Assembly: GCF_016808095.1 (NCBI RefSeq)
Contig: NC_068980.1
Coordinates: 14,263,388-14,327,387, forward strand
Length of the DNA: 64,000 bases
Source of the DNA: Vigna angularis
Lineage: Eukaryota; Streptophyta; Magnoliopsida; Fabales; Fabaceae
Direction of reading: 5' to 3'
Of the stretch, positions 59,536-64,000 are shown piece by piece (the first letter of the stretch is position 1; every line of letters begins with the position of its first letter). The notes under the pieces are model-generated. The model made no database searches, was not told where the DNA came from, and was given only the letters and a program-made list of their open reading frames with translations. Made by a program: the position numbers and the translations under genes.

Positions 59536-59821
59536 TGACGCGGACAAGTTCTTTTCTTCCTGGCAAGACACGGGCTGGTTTTCCCCTTTCCCCCTTCTAA
59601 AGAACCCTATACGCGGGCTGGAGAGGACGGTAGGAGAGAAAACAGAGATGGTGAGGGAGATCGAGGAATTCTCGCTGCCGCCGCGTCCTCGCCGTTGTCG
59701 CGTCCTTGTCTCTGCCGCGTCCACCATCGTTTCTCTCTCGTCGAAAACCACCGATCTCGCGGTTGTGCTGGTTGTGTGGGTGTCATGACCGTCATCGTCG
59801 CGAGGGGATCTAGACTCGAGG

Positions 59822-60125
59822 ACGGTTGGGGTCGTTGTAGCCCGTCGGAGATCTCGTCCATGGAGTGGGACTCGAGGACGAGGTCGCACTCGGAGCAGAG
59901 GATGTCGTCGGTGGAGTGGTTTGGGACGAGGCCGTACTCAGAGAAGACAATGTCGCCGGTGGAGTGGGACTCGAGGACGAGGCCACACTCAGAGTAGAGG
60001 ATGTCGCCGGTGGAGTGGTCTGGGACGAGGCCGCACTCGGAGAAGACGATGTCGCCGGTGGAGTGGTCGGGGACGAGGCCGCAGTCGGAGCAGATGATTT
60101 CGTCGGTGGAATGGTCGGGGACGAG
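59822..60125 (-). pseudogene. TFIIB zinc-ribbon-derived segment, tandemly amplified
   Basis: Part of a 232-codon minus-strand frame (60305-59607). Residues 61-154 are six units of 16-17 aa, for example LVPDHSTGDIVFSECG and LVLESHSTGDIVFSEYG, ending SECDLVLESHSMDEIS. These correspond to the C-terminal half of the TFIIB zinc ribbon, the ...DHS.GD..CSECGLVLESHS.DE.SE region that contacts RNA polymerase II and TATA-binding-protein complexes. A different minus frame just beyond (59822-59836) reads NDPNR, the next conserved TFIIB block, after a small deletion. Most units lack the first zinc Cys, so zinc binding is doubtful. I have called it a pseudogene although the frame is open; expression is unknown. 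Chance similarity is unlikely because two separate TFIIB blocks occur in order. Confidence 0.7.
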
Positions 60126-60521
60126 GCTGGAAGACGCGAGAAAGGAGGTAGTCTCACTAGGTTTTCTTAGATGAACATTTGGGGGAAAATTACCTCCTTC
60201 GCATATAAGAAAGGCTTTTATGCCTCGGTCCTGCTTGCCCCGAGGTTGTAAAGGCTTGTATGCCTCGGTCCTTCCTACCAACCGAGGCAGTATCTCTGCC
60301 ACCACCAGAAAAAAGACTTAATTAATATAATATTTGTGGGGTTTATGCTTCGGTTCACCCTGATAATCGAGACAGTATTCCTTTAGACCTCGGTTACTTG
60401 ACAACCGAGGCATATAGTGCTCTAAATATTACGAAACTGCCACCGTGTTTTGATACGCTTCGGTTTTGCTGGAACCGAAGTGTAATATGCGAGTTAAAAT
60501 TACGATTTTTTACTAGTGTAA

Positions 60522-61180
60522 CTAAATCAAACCAGATGTGCAAATCACCAGGGATGGGGTTGTGTGTTTGGATTCACTGTTTTGGAACTTAAGGCAAGTT
60601 TGATGGACTTCTTACACCAAAGGATTGGGTGAGGGTTTGTCATACTTAGGTAGGCACAACAAGAGGGATCTGAGTGTTCTAACTTCAGAAAACAGGGAAA
60701 GTGGAATTCTTTGCCAATTGTATGTCTTTTTTGTTTGAATTTCTTTTATGCAGTTTGCCTAGAGATGTTTCTAGTTGTTGGAAGATCCTAGGGATGAGAT
60801 TTCAACAGCTGAAAGGGGATTACTAAGTGATCTTGCAACAAGAGGGATCTGAGTGAGGTTATTTAGGAAATCCATTTCAATCATTTTGCATATTGGAATT
60901 GTTGTTTGGTTGGTGTGCTCACGTTCTGCAATTTTGTTTCTTCTTTTCCTTATTTCTTTGTTTGTGTTTTTTTTTTCTATTTCACTTCTCTATATGTTAC
61001 TTTTAATTTTATCTTTATGTTTTAGTTTTTGTAAGAAATTGTTGAAGTTTCTGTGTTGGTAAGTTTTGTATTTTGTTGTTAAGTGTAATGTTCTGTAATG
61101 TATGTTCAATATTGTTTTATTCGTTAAGCATATATATATATATGGTGCGTTAAGCGAATATATTTGTGAGTATCGGCAAT
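60522..61180. other. No gene; short imperfect duplications
   Basis: Strings such as caacaagagggatctgagtg recur at about 60656 and 60836. Part of 60770-60810 resembles 58930-58975 on the other side of the Pack-CACTA. Nothing coding is supported. Confidence 0.4.
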
Positions 61181-61189
61181 GAGGTGAGT

Positions 61190-61565
61190 GAATTAATGAG
61201 GAAGAGAATTTATTCGCTTAGCGAATTTACGAGTTGAGCGAATCTAAAAAAAATCTGTAATTTTGTTCGCTCAGCGCACAGATTTGGTGCGCTCAGCGAA
61301 TAAACACAAATTTTAAAAAAATTGTAATTTTATTCGCTTAGCGCACAACTCTGGTGCGCTCAGCGAATAAACACCAAAAAAAACTTTTATTTTATTCGCT
61401 CAATGCACAACTCTGGTGCGCTTAGCGAATAAACACAAATCTAAAAAAAAAGAAAAAAAAATTTCGCTCAATGAGCAATTCGCTCTGCGAATTTTTCACT
61501 GCAACTTTGGTTCTATTCGTCACCTTATTCGCTCAGCGAGTTGTTCGCTCAACGAGTAGTTCGCT
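61190..61565 (+). repeat. About 62-bp tandem repeat with CGCTCAGCGAAT
   Basis: Units combine ttattcgcttagcgcacaac, tctggtgcgctcagcgaata and an A-rich spacer; four clear copies. Confidence 0.75.
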
Positions 61566-61624
61566 ACAGTTTTCTGATTTTGTGCATTTCTCACCATATG
61601 TTCAATGTTCTTTTGTGCTTAGCT

Positions 61625-61857
61625 AATATTATGCAGACAACTTCTCCTAAGACCAGGGTCTTCTTCAAGAGTACAACGTGCTGAGGCACAGGAAGAAAAC
61701 CTTGTTTTAAACTATGATCAGCATAGGTTCTCCTTTGAGTTTGCGCATCTCCTATGGCCTGAGGGTAGGCCAGACTTTAGGTGGGGAAGTGCAAGTGCCT
61801 TATATGCATATGATGATTATGCAGGTGCAGATGAAGTTATCTTCAATGTTTAGTTAT
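61625..61857 (+). pseudogene. Short coding-like segment in Athila-like interior
   Basis: One frame reads RVQRAEAQEENLVLNYDQHR, then FSFEFAHLLWPEGRPDFRWG and a stop near 61855. Composition is protein-like (balanced, with Trp and Asp). It could be the start of an Athila-type gag, but no domain was recognised. Confidence 0.3.
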
Positions 61858-62892
61858 GTTATTTATGTTTTGTAATATGTTTTGAACTATGTGTTAATTG
61901 TAAAGACATGTGACTTTTTGATTTAATGGTTATGCATTGTCTTGATTAAGTTGATGTGATTCTTGAAAATGATAACACATATGACTGTGGTTGCAATGTG
62001 CTTCATATATTTTTATCTGTGTGTGAGTATGTATGACCAGATCTGTTGAGTGTTGAGAGCATGTGTTGAGAGTAAGAAATATGATGAGTTGTCTAGATAT
62101 GGAGTTTACTTTTGCATGATTGTGATTCTACATACATACACACCTGTGTGGTTAAGGATGAGAGAGGCATTGTTTGATATTGATTATACAGCTACTTGGT
62201 CAAACAACCAACCTTAACACATCATGATACATTTGCGAACCCTTTTGAGCCTTGAAAATTTTTTCCTTCCACCTTGAGCCTATTAGATGATATCCTACCT
62301 TACACCCTAGAAGAGAACATGTATTATGCTTTAAAAGAGGTTAAGGTTGAATTCAAGTTTGTGGGAAGAAAAGATCAATAAAAAAAATATGATAAAAAAA
62401 AAGCTCAAAATGAAAAAGAAGGTTGAGTTGTGAAAGAAAATGGTATGTGATGAATGATATATTTTGGGATTTGAGTACTGGATTGGGAATTGAAGTTGTT
62501 CTCTTCTTAATAGGTGTCTTTTAATCCAAGAAAAACCATGATTCTTTTTCTAGCCAAGCCAAGCCTTAACCTGAAAAGACCTTTGGACTTAACCAATAGT
62601 GTGTGAAGTGTGTGAATAAAATGAAATGCAAAAGCTGATGAAGTTTTATGTCAATTCTACTGTCATGTGACAACAAACACTTGAGTGTGAGTAATGATAA
62701 ATGATGATCTAGTTGTTCATATTCTATGCACAGATGATTTTGTGAGTAATGCACCATGTCATACTCGTTTGAAATCTTTGGGAATGCATGTGATTATTCT
62801 GATGTGCAGAGTCATTTTATCAAAATGTCAAATGTATGTTGTGATGCTCATTTTCTTATGTGATTTCATGAGGGCATGAAATAGTTCAAGTT
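61858..62892 (+). other. Non-coding 3' internal region of Athila-like element
   Basis: No supported frame. Its position before a polypurine tract and LTR start fits the long untranslated 3' part of Athila elements. Confidence 0.4.
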
Positions 62893-62900
62893 TAGGGGAG
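62893..62900 (+). promoter_or_regulatory. Polypurine tract of Athila-like element
   Basis: taggggag directly before the LTR start TGATAAGTGTG at 62902. Confidence 0.6.
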
Positions 62901-62901
62901 T

Positions 62902-64000
62902 TGATAAGTGTGAAAAAGAGTTGTTTTTATACTTATAAATGAGCTCAATCTTGTAATTATTCATGTTGTTCCTCATTGAAAAGTTGTAATAGGTAGTATA
63001 TTGTTATATAAAATATTGTACAGGAAATGGTGTATTATTTAGACTCTGTCAGCCAATTTTCGCAAAGCGAAAGCCAAAATTCGCACTGCCAGAAGAAGGA
63101 AATTCGCATAGCGCACCAGTACCTGTGCGCTGAGCGAATAACATCAGTTAAAGTGCAGCAGTTAATAAAATTCGCATAGCGCACCAGTACATGTGCGCTG
63201 AGCAAATTAATGAAGTTAAGTGTCTTTCAAAGACGTGACAGAAAGACATAAACATTCTTCTGACAGAAGTTCTAGACAAAAGAAAGAAACGAAAACATCT
63301 CAGGAACTTCCGGAGACTACTTCAAGGCATCAAGACACCATTGTTGCAAAGGATTGCTTCAAATGTGTACGTTTTAGATGACTAGGAGTAGTTAAATTTC
63401 TCTTTCGTTGGGATTGGATGTAATGAACTCACTGTGATGTAATTTTCCTTCGTTGTTCGTTCATATGCTCTTTCTTGAATTTATTATCATTGTATGAAAA
63501 TATAATGTTATTTGAATGTCTTTGATTACTGGAAAGTAACTTTGAACATGAACGTAGATAGAGCACTTAAGTGATTTGGGATCTAGGGATAGACTCAATA
63601 ACTTGATCATTCTTAACATCGGACTTAATGCAAATTGTATGTTAAATTGACTAAGGGATTATCATTTTAATATATTAATTTAGAACTAGTTGCTAAGGGA
63701 TTAGGACTAGTATGCCTTGATGTGAATGTTTGAATGAAGTAATGAAATATTGAGCAGAGTTTTATATTCATATGATTCATGAAACCCAATTCCAACGAAG
63801 TTTCTTTTAAATATAATTCCTTGCACACCAACTGTTTGATAAAAATACCAAAAAGAGTTTCTTGTGTTGTTTTGTGCATTTTGATGTCTAATTGAGTTAT
63901 AAAAGGAAGAATTGTCATGAATTGCACAAGTCCTTTGGGAGAACGATACTTTTACTTATTCATTGTATTACTTGGAACGATTTGGTATGCTTGCCAAAAA
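62902..64000 (+). mobile_element. 3' LTR of Athila-like gypsy element, runs off the window
   Basis: Begins TGATAAGTGTGAAAAAG after a polypurine tract; the far end is outside the window. It contains GCGCACCAG/GCTGAGCGAAT repeats at 63060-63215 and no coding frame. The closing stretch (gaacgatacttttacttatt and gtatgcttgccaaaa) matches how I remember legume Athila LTRs ending. Confidence 0.6.
63060..63215 (+). repeat. Two-unit GCGCACCAGTAC...GCTGAGCGAAT repeat
   Basis: Two copies about 65 bases apart of attcgcatagcgcaccagta followed by tgtgcgctgagc. Confidence 0.75.

Larger units (their letters stand above)
58985..60518. mobile_element. 1.5-kb Pack-CACTA element
   Basis: Begins CACTAGTGCAGG at 58985 and ends TTTTTTACTAGTG at 60518, with 3-bp duplications taa at 58982-58984 and 60519-60521. 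Subterminal repeats of aaccgaggcata and tgcctcggt occur at both ends. The interior (about 59200-60150) is much more GC-rich than the surroundings and contains a captured, amplified TFIIB-like segment, so it looks like a gene-capturing non-autonomous element. Confidence 0.85.

Noticed and set aside
59215..59788. Asn/Gln/Pro-rich + strand frames in the Pack-CACTA
   Set aside because: They follow two short tandem arrays and show no domain; listed as repeats.

Overview
The window looks like plant nuclear DNA from a gene-poor, transposon-rich, AT-rich region. The repeat families (Sirevirus-type copia, Tekay- and Athila-type gypsy, CACTA elements, MULEs with captured host domains) and their sequence style suggest a legume, probably a Phaseoleae such as Vigna or Phaseolus. 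That species guess is from recognition only; no search was run. I saw no tRNA, rRNA or CRISPR.

Only two loci look like host genes. Both have two exons, encode small proteins (about 96 and 118 aa) and resemble LEA proteins that may go to mitochondria (21835-22367 and 55658-56223). Both have seed/ABA-type promoter motifs (RY and/or ABRE).

Layout. 1-7.5 kb: remnant gypsy gag, then a decayed Tekay chromovirus pol with its 3' LTR; a 2-kb LTR-like insertion splits the integrase. 8.7-9.8 kb: putative non-autonomous element with an internal hairpin. 10.2-20 kb: two copies of an unusual MULE family that pairs a plant-mobile-domain (PMD) gene on + with a MULE transposase plus OTU-protease gene on -. 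One copy is cut by a CACTA derivative carrying Ulp1 protease exons, the other by a 733-bp CACTA. 21.8 kb: first LEA-like gene. 23.4-25.9 kb: solo Tekay LTR with perfect target duplication. 25.9-40.7 kb: a four-level nest. An old Sirevirus-like copia was hit by an 895-bp CACTA and by a gypsy-type solo LTR; that LTR was hit by a nearly full-length young Sirevirus (28660-37323, LTRs about 98.7% identical, target duplication gtttc). The young copy has broken gag-pol but an intact extra ORF of 373 codons. 42.4-51.2 kb: an 8.8-kb CACTA element with TNPD-type transposase and a multi-exon TNPA-like/Ulp1 gene on -, inserted in an Athila-like reverse transcriptase whose remainder runs to 52.9 kb. 53-54.5 kb: copia and LTR debris. 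55.7 kb: second LEA-like gene. 59.0-60.5 kb: a 1.5-kb CACTA derivative (Pack-CACTA) that seems to have captured and tandemly amplified the zinc-ribbon end of transcription factor TFIIB; this is the most novel item. 61.2-64 kb: 3' internal part and 3' LTR of an Athila-like element running off the window.

No element here looks autonomous as read. The extra ORF of the Sirevirus and the long coding stretches of the large CACTA are the best preserved mobile-element coding sequence.
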